A stretch of DNA of 64,000 nucleotides from NCBI RefSeq assembly GCF_024055725.1, contig NZ_JAMXMX010000008.1, positions 62,001 to 126,000 on the forward strand, given 5' to 3'. The position numbers were made by a program, and so were the translations under genes. The notes beneath the pieces are model-generated. The model was not told the DNA's origin, did no database searches, and worked only from the letters and a program-made list of their open reading frames with translations. The DNA comes from Actinoallomurus spadix (GTDB lineage: Bacteria > Actinomycetota > Actinomycetes > Streptosporangiales > Streptosporangiaceae). Positions 1 to 7,764 of this stretch are shown here, piece by piece (within the stretch, counting starts at the first letter, position 1; the number at the start of each line of letters is the position of its first letter).

Positions 1-254
1 AGACCGAGCGGTCCCTGTGGGAACGGCTCGCCGACGCGGCGCGCGACGGACGCGGACCGGCGACGCTGCTGGTCGTGTCGCACCGCCGGGCGGCCCTCGA
101 ACGAGCCGACCGGATCGTGGTCCTCGATCGTGGCCGCGTCGCCGGTCACGGCCGGCTCGACGAACTCCTGGAGAACTGCGCGGAGATGCGCCGGCTGTGG
201 ACCGGCGAACTCCTCATCGAGGCCGAGGAACAGGCGGACCCCACCGTCCGCTGA
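1..254 (+). CDS. ABC transporter ATP-binding protein, C-terminal fragment (cut by window edge)
   Basis: The open frame enters from the left edge and ends with TGA at 252-254, giving the last 83 residues. The H-loop stretch LLVVSHRRAALERADRIVVL followed by DRGRVAGHGRLDELL is the end of an ABC nucleotide-binding domain of the exporter (ABCB-like) type. Walker A, signature and Walker B lie outside the window, so substrate and domain layout cannot be judged. The next gene on the same strand starts about 190 bp later. Confidence 0.85.
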   Translation, partial: TERSLWERLADAARDGRGPATLLVVSHRRAALERADRIVVLDRGRVAGHGRLDELLENCAEMRRLWTGELLIEAEEQADPTVR

Positions 255-447
255 CCTGGCGGCGGCGGTGGGCTCCGGCCCACCACCGCCGTCCAGCCGT
301 TCCGTTCAGCCACTGTGACGTCGCTATTGACGGAACAAGCCCGGCGAACCGGTCATGCGTCCGTCAACGATGACGGCCACGTGGCTCCGACGGCGGTGAG
401 GTGACCACAGAGGTGTCAGCGGTACCCGTAGCTCGTAGGCTCGGGGA

Positions 448-1311
448 ATGGTCTGGAGTCTGCTGGGGGCGGTCGCCGCCGCCGTGTGCTTCGGCACGGG
501 AAGCGTGCTGCAGGCGCTCGCCGCGCGCACCGCGCCGACGGGCGCGGGCGTCGATCCGCGGTTGCTGGTCCGTCTCGTCCGGCGGCTCCCGTTCCTCGTC
601 GGCACGGGGCTGGACCTGCTCGGCTTCGTCGCCGAACTGGCGGCGCTGCGGTCACTGCCGCTGTTCGTCGTGCAGGCGGTGATCGCCGCCAACCTGGCGG
701 TCACCGCGGTCGTCGCCGCCTGGGTCCTGCACATCAGGCTGTCCGCCCGCGAGTGGGGCGCGGTCGCCGCGGTCTGCGCCGGCCTGGCCCTGCTCGGCCT
801 GGCCGCCGGTCACGAGAATCCGGCGTCGGTGAGCCTGGCGTTCAGGCTCGCGCTGCTCGGCTGCGTCGTCCTCATGGGGGCGGCGGGGATGCTGGCGGGG
901 CGCCTGCGCGGAGAGACCCGGTCCGCGGTGCTCGGGTTCGTCGCGGGCCTGGGGTTCGGCTTCGTCGCCATCGGCGCCCGCGTGCTGGTGAGCCTGTCCC
1001 CGCTCGACCTCCTGGGTGACCCGGCGACGTACGTCGTGGCGGGCGGCGGCCTGTCGGCGTTCCTGTTCTTCGCGACCGCGCTGCAGCGCGGCTCGGTCAC
1101 GACGACCACCGCCGCGATGGTCGTCGCCGAGACCGTCGTACCGGCGCTGGTCGGGGTCGTCCTCCTGGGCGACGACACCCGTCACGGGTACACCTGGAGC
1201 GCCGTGCTCGGCTTCCTCATGGCCGTGGTGGGCACGCTCGTCCTCGCCCGCTTCGGCGAACCCGCCGCGGAGACGGCCGAGGCCGCCCCTGCGCCGACGT
1301 CACATCACTGA
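448..1311 (+). CDS. DMT-superfamily (EamA/NIPA-like) multispanning membrane protein
   Basis: The 287-residue protein is almost entirely hydrophobic, with about nine to ten predicted membrane segments and a short charged tail (residues about 270-287). Layout and length fit a drug/metabolite transporter-type protein. The second half has the GLSAFLFFATALQRGSVTTT type of helix seen in actinobacterial EamA-like proteins of unknown substrate. The ATG start gives an N-terminus that enters the first helix directly (MVWSLLGAVAAAV). It stands alone, between the ABC transporter end and a convergent DUF4236 gene. The substrate is unknown. Confidence 0.75.
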   Translation: MVWSLLGAVAAAVCFGTGSVLQALAARTAPTGAGVDPRLLVRLVRRLPFLVGTGLDLLGFVAELAALRSLPLFVVQAVIAANLAVTAVVAAWVLHIRLSAREWGAVAAVCAGLALLGLAAGHENPASVSLAFRLALLGCVVLMGAAGMLAGRLRGETRSAVLGFVAGLGFGFVAIGARVLVSLSPLDLLGDPATYVVAGGGLSAFLFFATALQRGSVTTTTAAMVVAETVVPALVGVVLLGDDTRHGYTWSAVLGFLMAVVGTLVLARFGEPAAETAEAAPAPTSHH

Positions 1312-1319
1312 GTCCGGGC

Positions 1320-1511
1320 TCAGACGCGGTCTCGAGCGCGGGACTTGTTCTGCTTCCAGGACAGCGGGCCGGGCAGGTCGACCCGATGCGCGCGGGATCG
1401 GGAGTTCCACGACCATCGGCCGATTTTGATGCTCCAGGAAGAAAACCCGTGCTCGGTGAAATTGAGGATCAGCGGCCCGAACTTCTGCCGTTTACGGAAC
1501 ATCACGCCCAT
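1320..1511 (-). CDS. DUF4236-like small protein
   Basis: The 63-residue product starts MGVMFRKRQKFGPLILNFTE and continues with GFSSWSIKIGRWSWN, then VDLPGPLSWK. This matches the DUF4236 pattern (F-R-R/K-x-K-x-GP-x-x-LN-x-x-x-x-G-x-S-x-S-x-K/G-x-G, ending in V-x-LPG-x-x-x-x). The frame is open further upstream, but the ATG at 1509-1511 has a good ribosome site (GAAGGGGAG about 7 nt before) and matches the family start. Function is unknown. It converges with the upstream transporter gene, with only 8 bp between stops. Confidence 0.65.
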   Translation of the reverse strand: MGVMFRKRQKFGPLILNFTEHGFSSWSIKIGRWSWNSRSRAHRVDLPGPLSWKQNKSRARDRV

Positions 1512-1761
1512 CGCTGCGCTCCCCTTCGTGGCTCGTAAGCAGGTGTGCCAGCGAATGCCCGCGATGCCCCGAGCCAAACTTTCCGCAGTTCACGCCGGGC
1601 CACCGGCGTCAGGCGGCGGCCGTATCATTCCCGCCAGGCGGAACCGGGGCGGCAACCGTAGTGCTGCAGCACCATTAGCGGTTAGGACGTGGGGCTCTAC
1701 CCTCGGCTTCCCCCGATCAACATGATGTGGCCGTCGGTCCCTTCTACCCGCAGAGGAAACG

Positions 1762-2283
1762 ATGACCACTTTCCGGATCTCCCGTCGCGTCGGCATGCTC
1801 TCGGTCGCGACCGCGGCCGCGGCGGCGTTCACGCTGGCGCCCATGGCCTCGGCTCAAGCCGCTCCCGCCTCCCCCAAGGCCGACGCCCCCGTCAAAATCG
1901 CGGGCGCCTCGAAGAAGACGTACTTCACCTTGAGCGGGCTGGGCACCAAGCTCAGCGGCATCCCCAAGGGCAAGGCCTGGGTCGGCTGGCACGACGGGTT
2001 GGTGACCGACAAGGCCGAGTGGAACGTTCGAGTGACCGACACCGCGTCCGGTAAGTGGTGCGCCCAGGCCCGGATCATTCTCGACGTGCCCGGGAACGAC
2101 GTCGAATACACGAGCGGCAAGGCCTGCGGCAAGGGCAAGCACCTCGACTGGAAGAAGACCTCGACCGGCAAATCGTTCCTGCGCGGCGTCAAGATACAGG
2201 TCTGCCGGAACCTGCCGGTCAGCAACGCCCAGCAGCACTGCGAGAGGAAGAAGTACATCAAGAACCCGTACTACCACTACTGA
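1762..2283 (+). CDS. Small secreted protein, unknown function
   Basis: The 173-residue product has a clear Sec signal: basic N-region (RISRRVG), Ala-rich core and an AQA-AP cleavage region near residue 34. The mature part (about 139 residues) is basic and rich in Lys, Gly and aromatic residues. It contains four Cys (WCAQ, ACGKG, QVCRN, HCERK), probably two disulfides, and ends in the aromatic tail NPYYHY. A GAGG-type ribosome site precedes the ATG. No family is recognised; an extracellular or wall-associated role is inferred from the signal peptide only. A strong hairpin follows. Confidence 0.65.
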   Translation: MTTFRISRRVGMLSVATAAAAAFTLAPMASAQAAPASPKADAPVKIAGASKKTYFTLSGLGTKLSGIPKGKAWVGWHDGLVTDKAEWNVRVTDTASGKWCAQARIILDVPGNDVEYTSGKACGKGKHLDWKKTSTGKSFLRGVKIQVCRNLPVSNAQQHCERKKYIKNPYYHY

Positions 2284-2346
2284 TACCGGCGACCGGCTCC
2301 TGACGACTCCGCCTCCGGACGGCCGTCAGGGGCTCCGGCATTGACG

Positions 2347-2378
2347 CGGCCCCCGGCTCTCTTCTGAGCCGGGGGCCG
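2347..2378. terminator. Bidirectional terminator-type hairpin
   Basis: A perfect 13-bp inverted repeat (CGGCCCCCGGCTC / GAGCCGGGGGCCG) with a 6-nt loop lies between the convergent genes ending at 2283 (+) and 2404 (-). It is placed to stop transcription from both sides. No long T-run follows, as is common in high-GC actinomycetes. Confidence 0.75.
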
Positions 2379-2403
2379 TGTTCGTCGTAGCCTCGCTGCA
2401 CTG

Positions 2404-2871
2404 TCAGAAGACGAACGGCCCCGGGTTCTGGAGCGAGGTGGCCGTGCAGTCCACTCTGAACGTCCCGACCGTGCTCGTGAGGGACTTGGCCTCCAGCACG
2501 TCACCCGGGGCGACGGTCCCCGTCAGCGGGCCGGAGTTGAAAGGCTGCCCGAGTAGCGTCCACGCCGGGTTGGCCTTCCCCTTGAAGGTGACGGTGCCGC
2601 CGCGCGCGTTGGACAGCGTCAGCGTCGTCTCGATCGTGTTGGCCGGGAACGAGTGGGACGCCCACACCACGGGCGTCGAGAACGTGATGGTCGCTGCCGA
2701 GCCGTTCTGCTGGGCGTCAAGCCTGGCCTGCCCAGAGCCCCAGTCGCCGCAGTTGATCTGGATGGTGGCGGTGGCGGGGCCGACGGCCGAGGCCGGCGGG
2801 GCCATGACCAGTGCGCCCACGGCCAGGGCCACCGCGCCCACCGTGCCGCTCCCGAGGGTCCTGAGCTTCAT
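2404..2871 (-). CDS. Small secreted protein, unknown function
   Basis: The 155-residue product from the ATG at 2869-2871 has a typical signal peptide (MKLRTLGSGTVGAVALAVGA, ending PPASAVG near residue 30). The mature part looks like a compact beta-rich domain with two Cys (INCGDWG near the start, RVDCTAT near the end). A longer frame upstream is rejected because AGGAAGG sits about 8 nt before this ATG and the signal peptide begins here. No family recognised. The upstream region 2940-3010 is unusually AT-rich and probably contains its promoter. Confidence 0.65.
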   Translation of the reverse strand: MKLRTLGSGTVGAVALAVGALVMAPPASAVGPATATIQINCGDWGSGQARLDAQQNGSAATITFSTPVVWASHSFPANTIETTLTLSNARGGTVTFKGKANPAWTLLGQPFNSGPLTGTVAPGDVLEAKSLTSTVGTFRVDCTATSLQNPGPFVF

Positions 2872-3095
2872 GCCAGCCGCCTTCCTGTGGTGACTTCCGG
2901 CCTGCCGGTCATGCTCGGTCCGCACGCCGCCACAAGCCCCTCACAAGTACTTATCTGACCGTCATCACAACAGTCAGTAGTTGATTGTTCAAGTATATGG
3001 AGGAGATGATCAGCCGTCCAGGCCCGACCTCCGACCCCCGACGCGGCCGGAAGTCGGGTGGACTGAGCCCCGGCCCGTACGCACGCGAACTCAGG

Positions 3096-3443
3096 TCACA
3101 AGCGATCCTCGAAGTTCGCCAGGACGACGGCCCGCCCGCCGATGCTCTCGAAGGCGACGGCGAGCGCCCGGGCCAGCGCGACCTGGTGGTCCTCATCGAC
3201 AGACCCGATCATCGGCGTGACCTCCACCCGCCGGCGGTAGTAGAGGTAACCATCGTCATCGGTGAAGGCGAGGGCCGGATCGGCGTCCTCGTTGTGCCAG
3301 ATCTCCAGCTGGTTCCCCTGGACATCGCACGAGTGGACCTTCAGCCGCACGGCGTCGGGGAACGCGTCGAAGACGCTCCGCAGCAACGCCTCTTCGCTCA
3401 CATCCCCGTCCACCATGACGATGAACTGCAGAGTCTCCGACAT
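3096..3443 (-). CDS. Small acidic cytoplasmic protein, unknown function
   Basis: The 115-residue product (MSETLQFIVMVDGD) has no signal peptide or membrane segment and is rich in Asp and Glu. It has alternating strands and helices (GNQLEIWHNED, DGYLYYRRRVEVTPM) that loosely resemble small immunity-type proteins of polymorphic toxin loci. That likeness is weak and no toxin gene is adjacent. An in-frame TTG two codons upstream is an alternative start. It lies upstream of nothing obvious on its strand and may be a lone gene. Confidence 0.5.
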   Translation of the reverse strand: MSETLQFIVMVDGDVSEEALLRSVFDAFPDAVRLKVHSCDVQGNQLEIWHNEDADPALAFTDDDGYLYYRRRVEVTPMIGSVDEDHQVALARALAVAFESIGGRAVVLANFEDRL

Positions 3444-3618
3444 GGTCAATCATCTTTTCAAAGCCACATGAAGGACCCGGCCACCCTCATGGCTCCCCCA
3501 ACGTGCCCTGATGTCCGAGCCTCATCATCGACTGGCCTGGACGTTCCGGCACCGCGTTCAGCAACTCCGCGACGAGGTCGAGATCGTCACGTGTGACATC
3601 CGCACCGGCTGCGTTGGT

Positions 3619-3650
3619 GTTCGCTGTTCGGTCAATACCGAACAGCGAAC
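3619..3650. repeat. Perfect 14-bp inverted repeat with 4-nt loop
   Basis: GTTCGCTGTTCGGT, loop CAAT, ACCGAACAGCGAAC. The right part encodes the last residues and stop of the truncated flavoprotein on the minus strand. It could be a terminator hairpin, an operator or the scar of the truncation. The arms are less GC-rich than the terminators elsewhere in the window. Confidence 0.7.
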
Positions 3651-3862
3651 GCTTGGGATGCCTCGGAGCGCCGGATTGACGCCCGTACCGGCTCACTGGG
3701 CAACGAGACGAGCCGGTCGGCATCAATGAACCGCAGGCTCAGCGGCGTGGCGATCACGTAGACGCGCCATCCCGCCGCCTGCGCGAGGACTACCAGGTCC
3801 TCAACGCCGGAGGCCGCCGGAGCGGCGCAGACGGCAATGTACAGGACGTTGCCCGAGGTCAT
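3632..3862 (-). pseudogene. Truncated flavoprotein (phosphopantothenoylcysteine-decarboxylase-like) gene
   Basis: The 76-residue product begins [20 protein letters not shown] and continues AQAAGWRVYVIATPLSLRFID. This is the N-terminal half of the FMN-binding Rossmann-like domain common in actinomycete flavoproteins of about 170-190 residues. The usual later part (DAIIVAPATFNTINKWAAG-type segment with the flavin site) is absent. The frame stops inside a perfect 14-bp palindrome (3619-3650), and the following 120 bp show no continuation in any frame. Its ATG overlaps the stop of the upstream 107-residue gene (ATGA). Probably non-functional. Confidence 0.6.
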
Positions 3863-4182
3863 GTCTCGCTCGACTGGGGCAGCGGCGAGTCGCTGAGGAT
3901 GAGATCGGCCATCCGGACCAGGCGCGCCGCATACCGACGCCCTTCGCCACAACGAAGCTTCGGCAGAAGCTCACGGAGCACCCGGCTGCAGTCATCCAGA
4001 ATGGCGCGCTTCTCCCCATCCAGCGTTCCGTCCAGATAGCTCCTCACGCAACCCGCCATGTCGCCGTCGAGCAGCACGACGGATTCACCGTCGGCCTCCA
4101 GCCACTTGAGGTCATCCGGGAACGTCAGCCCGAGGTGCTCCGCCCACAGAACCGAGACCTCGTCGAAGACGACGTCGATCAC
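3859..4182 (-). CDS. Hypothetical 107-residue acidic protein
   Basis: The product ([21 protein letters not shown]) is soluble and mostly helical after residue 45, with no signal peptide. It overlaps its neighbours on both sides by 4 nt: its ATG (4180-4182) with the msrA stop and its stop with the truncated flavoprotein ATG. It is therefore translationally coupled in an msrA-led operon. In actinomycetes similar small proteins often precede flavoprotein genes, but no function is known. Confidence 0.6.
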   Translation of the reverse strand: MIDVVFDEVSVLWAEHLGLTFPDDLKWLEADGESVVLLDGDMAGCVRSYLDGTLDGEKRAILDDCSRVLRELLPKLRCGEGRRYAARLVRMADLILSDSPLPQSSET

Positions 4183-4835
4183 TCGGCCCGGGCGACGCCG
4201 ACCGGGCAGGTGAGGCCGGTGCCGCCGACGCCGCAGTAGCCGTTGGGGTTCTTGGCGTCCGACAGGTACTGCTGGTGGTAGTCCTCGGCGAAGTAGAACT
4301 CACCGGCCGGGACGATCTCAGTGGTGATCTCGCCGTAGCCGGCGGCGTTCAGCACCTTTTGGTACGCCTCGCGGGAGGCGAGGGCGGCGTCGCGCTCGGT
4401 GTCGTCGCGGTAGAAGATGACCGAGCGGTACTGCGTGCCGACGTCGTTGCCCTGGCGCATGCCCTGCGTCGGGTCGTGGCCCTCCCAGAACGCCTTGAGC
4501 AGCCCGTCGTAGGAGATCTCGGCCGGGTCGTAGACCACGCGCACGACCTCGGCGTGGCCGGTGAGGCCGGAGCAGACCTCTTCGTACGTGGGGTTGGGGG
4601 TGTAGCCGCCCGCGTAGCCGACGGCCGTCGACACGACGCCGGGGATCTTCCAGAAGGCGCGTTCCACGCCCCAGAAGCAGCCCTCGCCGAACTCGGCAAT
4701 CGCGGTGCCCGCCGGGTACGGCGGCGCGAGGGGGGTGCCGAGCACGGTGTGCCGCTCGGTGACCGGCATGGGGGTGTCGCGGCCCGGAAGGGCCTCTTCA
4801 GGGGTCACCATCGTCGTCTTCACGAATCCGAACAC
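4179..4835 (-). CDS. msrA: Peptide methionine sulfoxide reductase MsrA
   Basis: Reduces methionine-S-sulfoxide in proteins and free Met, using thioredoxin. The 218-residue product shows the family signature EGCFWGVE with catalytic Cys53, the conserved core [18 protein letters not shown] and GHAEVV, and two C-terminal Cys (201 and 210, in [12 protein letters not shown]) in resolving positions. Length is normal for the long actinobacterial form with an N-terminal extension ([10 protein letters not shown]). A GTG start at 4833-4835 is used; an internal ATG at residue 9 is possible. It is the first gene of a short minus-strand operon and diverges from rarD. Confidence 0.95.
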   Translation of the reverse strand: MFGFVKTTMVTPEEALPGRDTPMPVTERHTVLGTPLAPPYPAGTAIAEFGEGCFWGVERAFWKIPGVVSTAVGYAGGYTPNPTYEEVCSGLTGHAEVVRVVYDPAEISYDGLLKAFWEGHDPTQGMRQGNDVGTQYRSVIFYRDDTERDAALASREAYQKVLNAAGYGEITTEIVPAGEFYFAEDYHQQYLSDAKNPNGYCGVGGTGLTCPVGVARAE

Positions 4836-4925
4836 CCTTGCAGGGTATCCCTGGGCGCAAACGGGACCCGTCTGTGAAGCAGTGCTGGACAGTACCGTTA
4901 AGCACTAACGCTAATTACGGCTTGG

Positions 4926-4931
4926 TACGAT
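4926..4931 (+). promoter_or_regulatory. Putative -10 element for a leaderless rarD transcript
   Basis: TACGAT lies only 6 nt before the GTG start at 4938, and no ribosome site precedes that GTG. The spacing would put the transcription start at or next to the start codon. No convincing -35 hexamer was found. Confidence 0.35.
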
Positions 4932-4937
4932 CCATCC

Positions 4938-5846
4938 GTGGCTGATACCCGTCGTGGCATTGTGTCCGGCATCGCGGCGTACACGATGTGGGGACTGTTT
5001 CCGCTCTACTGGCCGTTGCTGAAGCCGGCCGGGGCGCTGGAGATCCTCGCGCACCGCATGATCTGGTCGCTGGTGGCCGTCCTCGTCATCCTGACCGTGC
5101 GCCGGAACTGGGCGTGGCTACGGACGATCGGCCTGCGGCGGATGCTGCTGCTGGCCGTCGCCGCGCTGATCATCACGGTCAACTGGGGCACCTACATCTA
5201 CGCCGTGAACAGCGGCCACACGATCGAGGCGGCCCTCGGCTACTTCATCAATCCGCTGGTCAGCGTACTGCTCGGCGTCCTGGTCTTCCATGAGCGGTTG
5301 CGGTCCTGGCAGTGGGCGGCGATCGGGATCAGCGTGGTGGCCGTCGGGGTGCTCGCCGCGGACTACGGGCGGCTGCCGTGGATCGCGCTGCTGCTGGCCT
5401 GCAGCTTCGGCACGTACGGCCTGGTCAAGAAGTTCGCGGCGACCGGGTCGGCGGAGAGCCTGACGATCGAGACGGCGGTGCTGTTCGTGCCCGCGCTCGC
5501 GTACACGCTGCTCGCGCCCCACCAGACGTTCACCGGGCACGGACCCGGGCACGTCGCGCTCCTCGTCGGCGCGGGTGTGGTCACGGCGATCCCGCTAATG
5601 CTGTTCAACACCGCGGCGACGCGTGTGCCGCTCACCGTCATCGGCATGCTGCAGTACCTCGCGCCGGTCATCCAGTTCCTCATCGGCCTGCTGGTGCAGC
5701 ACGAGGCGATGCCGGCGAGCCGGTGGGTCGGGTTCCTGCTGGTGTGGGCGGCCCTCGCGCTGCTCACCGCGGACGGCCTGCGCGCGGCCCGGTCCAGGCG
5801 GCGCGCGGCGGCGCCACGCCCCGAGCCGGTCGCCGAGGCCGCCTGA
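4938..5846 (+). CDS. rarD: EamA family transporter RarD
   Basis: The 302-residue membrane protein has ten predicted helices and the RarD-specific features: GIVSGIAAYTMWGLFPLYWP at the N-terminus, EILAHRMIWSL in helix 2, NWGTYIYAVNSGHTIEAALG and GYFINPLVSVLLG in the middle. RarD proteins are DMT-superfamily exporters; a role in chloramphenicol resistance has been reported for some but the physiological substrate is unclear. The GTG start is probably leaderless. It diverges from msrA by about 100 bp and converges with the protease cluster. Confidence 0.9.
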   Translation: MADTRRGIVSGIAAYTMWGLFPLYWPLLKPAGALEILAHRMIWSLVAVLVILTVRRNWAWLRTIGLRRMLLLAVAALIITVNWGTYIYAVNSGHTIEAALGYFINPLVSVLLGVLVFHERLRSWQWAAIGISVVAVGVLAADYGRLPWIALLLACSFGTYGLVKKFAATGSAESLTIETAVLFVPALAYTLLAPHQTFTGHGPGHVALLVGAGVVTAIPLMLFNTAATRVPLTVIGMLQYLAPVIQFLIGLLVQHEAMPASRWVGFLLVWAALALLTADGLRAARSRRRAAAPRPEPVAEAA

Positions 5847-5871
5847 GTCCGGTCAGACGGCTGCGCGCGGG

Positions 5872-6765
5872 TCAGGCCTCCTTGTCGGCCTTGACGATGA
5901 GCTTGGTGATGTCGTTGTCGAACAGGGCGCTGTAGGAGCGCCAGTCGGTGTCGCCGCCCTCCTGGTATCCGCCGAGCGTCCCGATCACGAGACCGCTCTC
6001 CGTCTTGTCGTTGTACTGGATCATCCATGGGCTGCCGCTGGTGCCGCCGTAGAGGCCCTTGCAGTCGAAGCCGATCTGGTACTTCCACTGCTTGAAGGTC
6101 CGGTTGACGCACCGAACCGGCTTGTCGGCCGGGTTGTGGCTCTTGGCGGGGTACCCGATCACGGTCACCCGGTTGGAGTATCCCTGGTTGATCCGCAGGA
6201 CGTTCGACCCGACGACGTCGACGATGTGCCGGCCGCCGACCTTGTTGAGGGCGGCGAAGCCGTAGTCGAGGTCCGGGTCGCCGCGGCGCGTCCAGCGTGC
6301 GTCGAGCCAGGTCTTGCGGATGGGCCAGACGCCGTACGGTCTCGGCCGGGAGGTGTTGTACTTCGGGACGAAGGCGATGTGCGTCGCGTAGGTGTGCTTG
6401 TGCGGGTCGTACAGGCAGTGGGCCGCCGTGAGGATGAGGTCCTTCTTCGACGTGTGCATGACGCTGGCGGTGCAGTAGTGGTTGCCGCTGCCGTTGTTGT
6501 AGAAGAGCGCGCCGACGACGCGGCTGCCGCCGCCCTTCTTGGCGGTGGGTGTCCCGGCGGGCGGCCCGGACCGCTCCGCGGCCTTCCCGGCCGATCGGCT
6601 CTCCGGTGGAGTGGCGGACGCCATGCGGGAGACGGTCCAGTACGCGGCCGCCCGCACGGTGTCCGGCTCCGCGTGGCTCACCGCGCGGATGGTCTCGACG
6701 TCGGCCGCGACGGCCGGCATCACGATCGCGGACAGGGCGGCCGTCAGCAGCGCACCGTGCAGCAC
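5872..6765 (-). CDS. Secreted trypsin-like serine protease (third of a tandem trio)
   Basis: The 297-residue product has a signal-like N-terminus (cleavage near AVAA, about residue 21) and a Ser/Lys/Gly-rich linker to residue 80. Its peptidase S1-type core has catalytic His116 in LTAAHC, Asp167 in DLDYGF and Ser245 in GGTSGSPW. Cys pairs flank His (YCTAS...HC) and precede Ser (FDC). The start is a GTG only 6 nt after the stop of the upstream paralogue, so translation is coupled. The N-region lacks Lys/Arg, unusual for a Sec signal. Nearest in layout to glutamyl endopeptidase (V8)-like enzymes; the substrate is unknown. Confidence 0.85.
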   Translation of the reverse strand: MLHGALLTAALSAIVMPAVAADVETIRAVSHAEPDTVRAAAYWTVSRMASATPPESRSAGKAAERSGPPAGTPTAKKGGGSRVVGALFYNNGSGNHYCTASVMHTSKKDLILTAAHCLYDPHKHTYATHIAFVPKYNTSRPRPYGVWPIRKTWLDARWTRRGDPDLDYGFAALNKVGGRHIVDVVGSNVLRINQGYSNRVTVIGYPAKSHNPADKPVRCVNRTFKQWKYQIGFDCKGLYGGTSGSPWMIQYNDKTESGLVIGTLGGYQEGGDTDWRSYSALFDNDITKLIVKADKEA

Positions 6766-6771
6766 CGAGGC

Positions 6772-7671
6772 TCAGGCCTGGTCGTTCGCGGTGACGGCCA
6801 GGTGGCCGATGTCGTCGTCGAACAGCGGACTGTAGGACCGCCAGTCGGTGTCGCCGCCCCTCTGGTAGCCACCGATCACCCCGATCACGTAGCCGCGCTG
6901 CGCCTGGTCGTCGTACTCGGCGATCCACGGACTGCCGCTCGTGCCGCCGGTGAAACCGCCGCAGTCGAACCGGAGCTGGCCGTCGGACTGCCGGGAGGTC
7001 AGGGCGGCGCAGCGGATCGGCCGGTCGCTCGGGTTGTTCGCCCGCGACGGGTAGCCGATCACCGTGACTCGGTTGGAGTAACCCGTGTTGATCAGCAGTT
7101 CGTCGGCGCCGACGACGTCGGCGACGCGCCGGCCGCCGATCTCCTGAACGGCGGCGAACGCGACGTCGGCGTCCGGGTCACCGTGGTCGATCCAGCGCCG
7201 ATCCGCCACCATCAGCCAGACCGGCCAGGTGCCGTACGGGCGGCGGCCGCGGCTGTACTTCGGCACGAACACGATGTTGCGGTTCCAGGCGTGGCCGCTC
7301 GGGCTGTACAGGCAGTGCGCCGCGGTGATCAGGAGGTTCCGCTTGGCGGAGCCGACCACGCTGGCGGTGCAGTAGTGCCGGCCGGTCCCGTTGCTGAGGA
7401 ACAGCGCCCCCACGACGCGGCTGCCGCCCGTGTAGCCGGCCATCGGGTAGGCGGCCGGCGGTCCGGCCTGGCGTACGAGGCGGGTGTCGAGGGGGGTCGC
7501 GGTCTCCATGAGGTGCTCGGTCCAGTACGCCGCGCTGCGCGTTCCCGCGGCGTGGTCGACGAAGGTGACGGCGTGCACGCCGTCACCGGTCGAGGCCGAG
7601 ACGGGCGGGACCGGGCTGAGCGGCGCCGCCCCGGCGGCCAAGAGGGCGCAGAGCAATCGTGTCGTCTTCAC
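6772..7671 (-). CDS. Secreted trypsin-like serine protease (second of a tandem trio)
   Basis: 299 residues: signal peptide (MKTTRLLCALLAAGAAPLSP, cleavage about VSAS), then a variable pro/linker region to about residue 82. The S1-type core follows, with His119 (ITAAHC), Asp169 (DADVAFA) and Ser247 (GGTSGSPW). It shares with both neighbours the segment RVVGALFLSNGTGRHYCTASV and the C-terminal tail GGDTDWRSYSPLFDDDI. The linker is shorter and less basic than in the other two copies. It starts about 90 bp after the first protease and is followed at 6 nt by the third, so the trio is likely one operon. Confidence 0.88.
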   Translation of the reverse strand: MKTTRLLCALLAAGAAPLSPVPPVSASTGDGVHAVTFVDHAAGTRSAAYWTEHLMETATPLDTRLVRQAGPPAAYPMAGYTGGSRVVGALFLSNGTGRHYCTASVVGSAKRNLLITAAHCLYSPSGHAWNRNIVFVPKYSRGRRPYGTWPVWLMVADRRWIDHGDPDADVAFAAVQEIGGRRVADVVGADELLINTGYSNRVTVIGYPSRANNPSDRPIRCAALTSRQSDGQLRFDCGGFTGGTSGSPWIAEYDDQAQRGYVIGVIGGYQRGGDTDWRSYSPLFDDDIGHLAVTANDQA

Positions 7672-7764
7672 CCGTGGCTCACCCTCCGTGCGCAGGCGTA
7701 CACGATGACGAACTATTGCATCATCGCGGTGCCACCGCCGGGCTTTCGCGAGCCGTGTCGCGAT

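Noticed and set aside
2985-3596. Plus-strand frame opposite the small acidic protein gene
   Set aside because: No ribosome site at its start and residues typical of antisense; the minus-strand 115-residue protein has a better composition.
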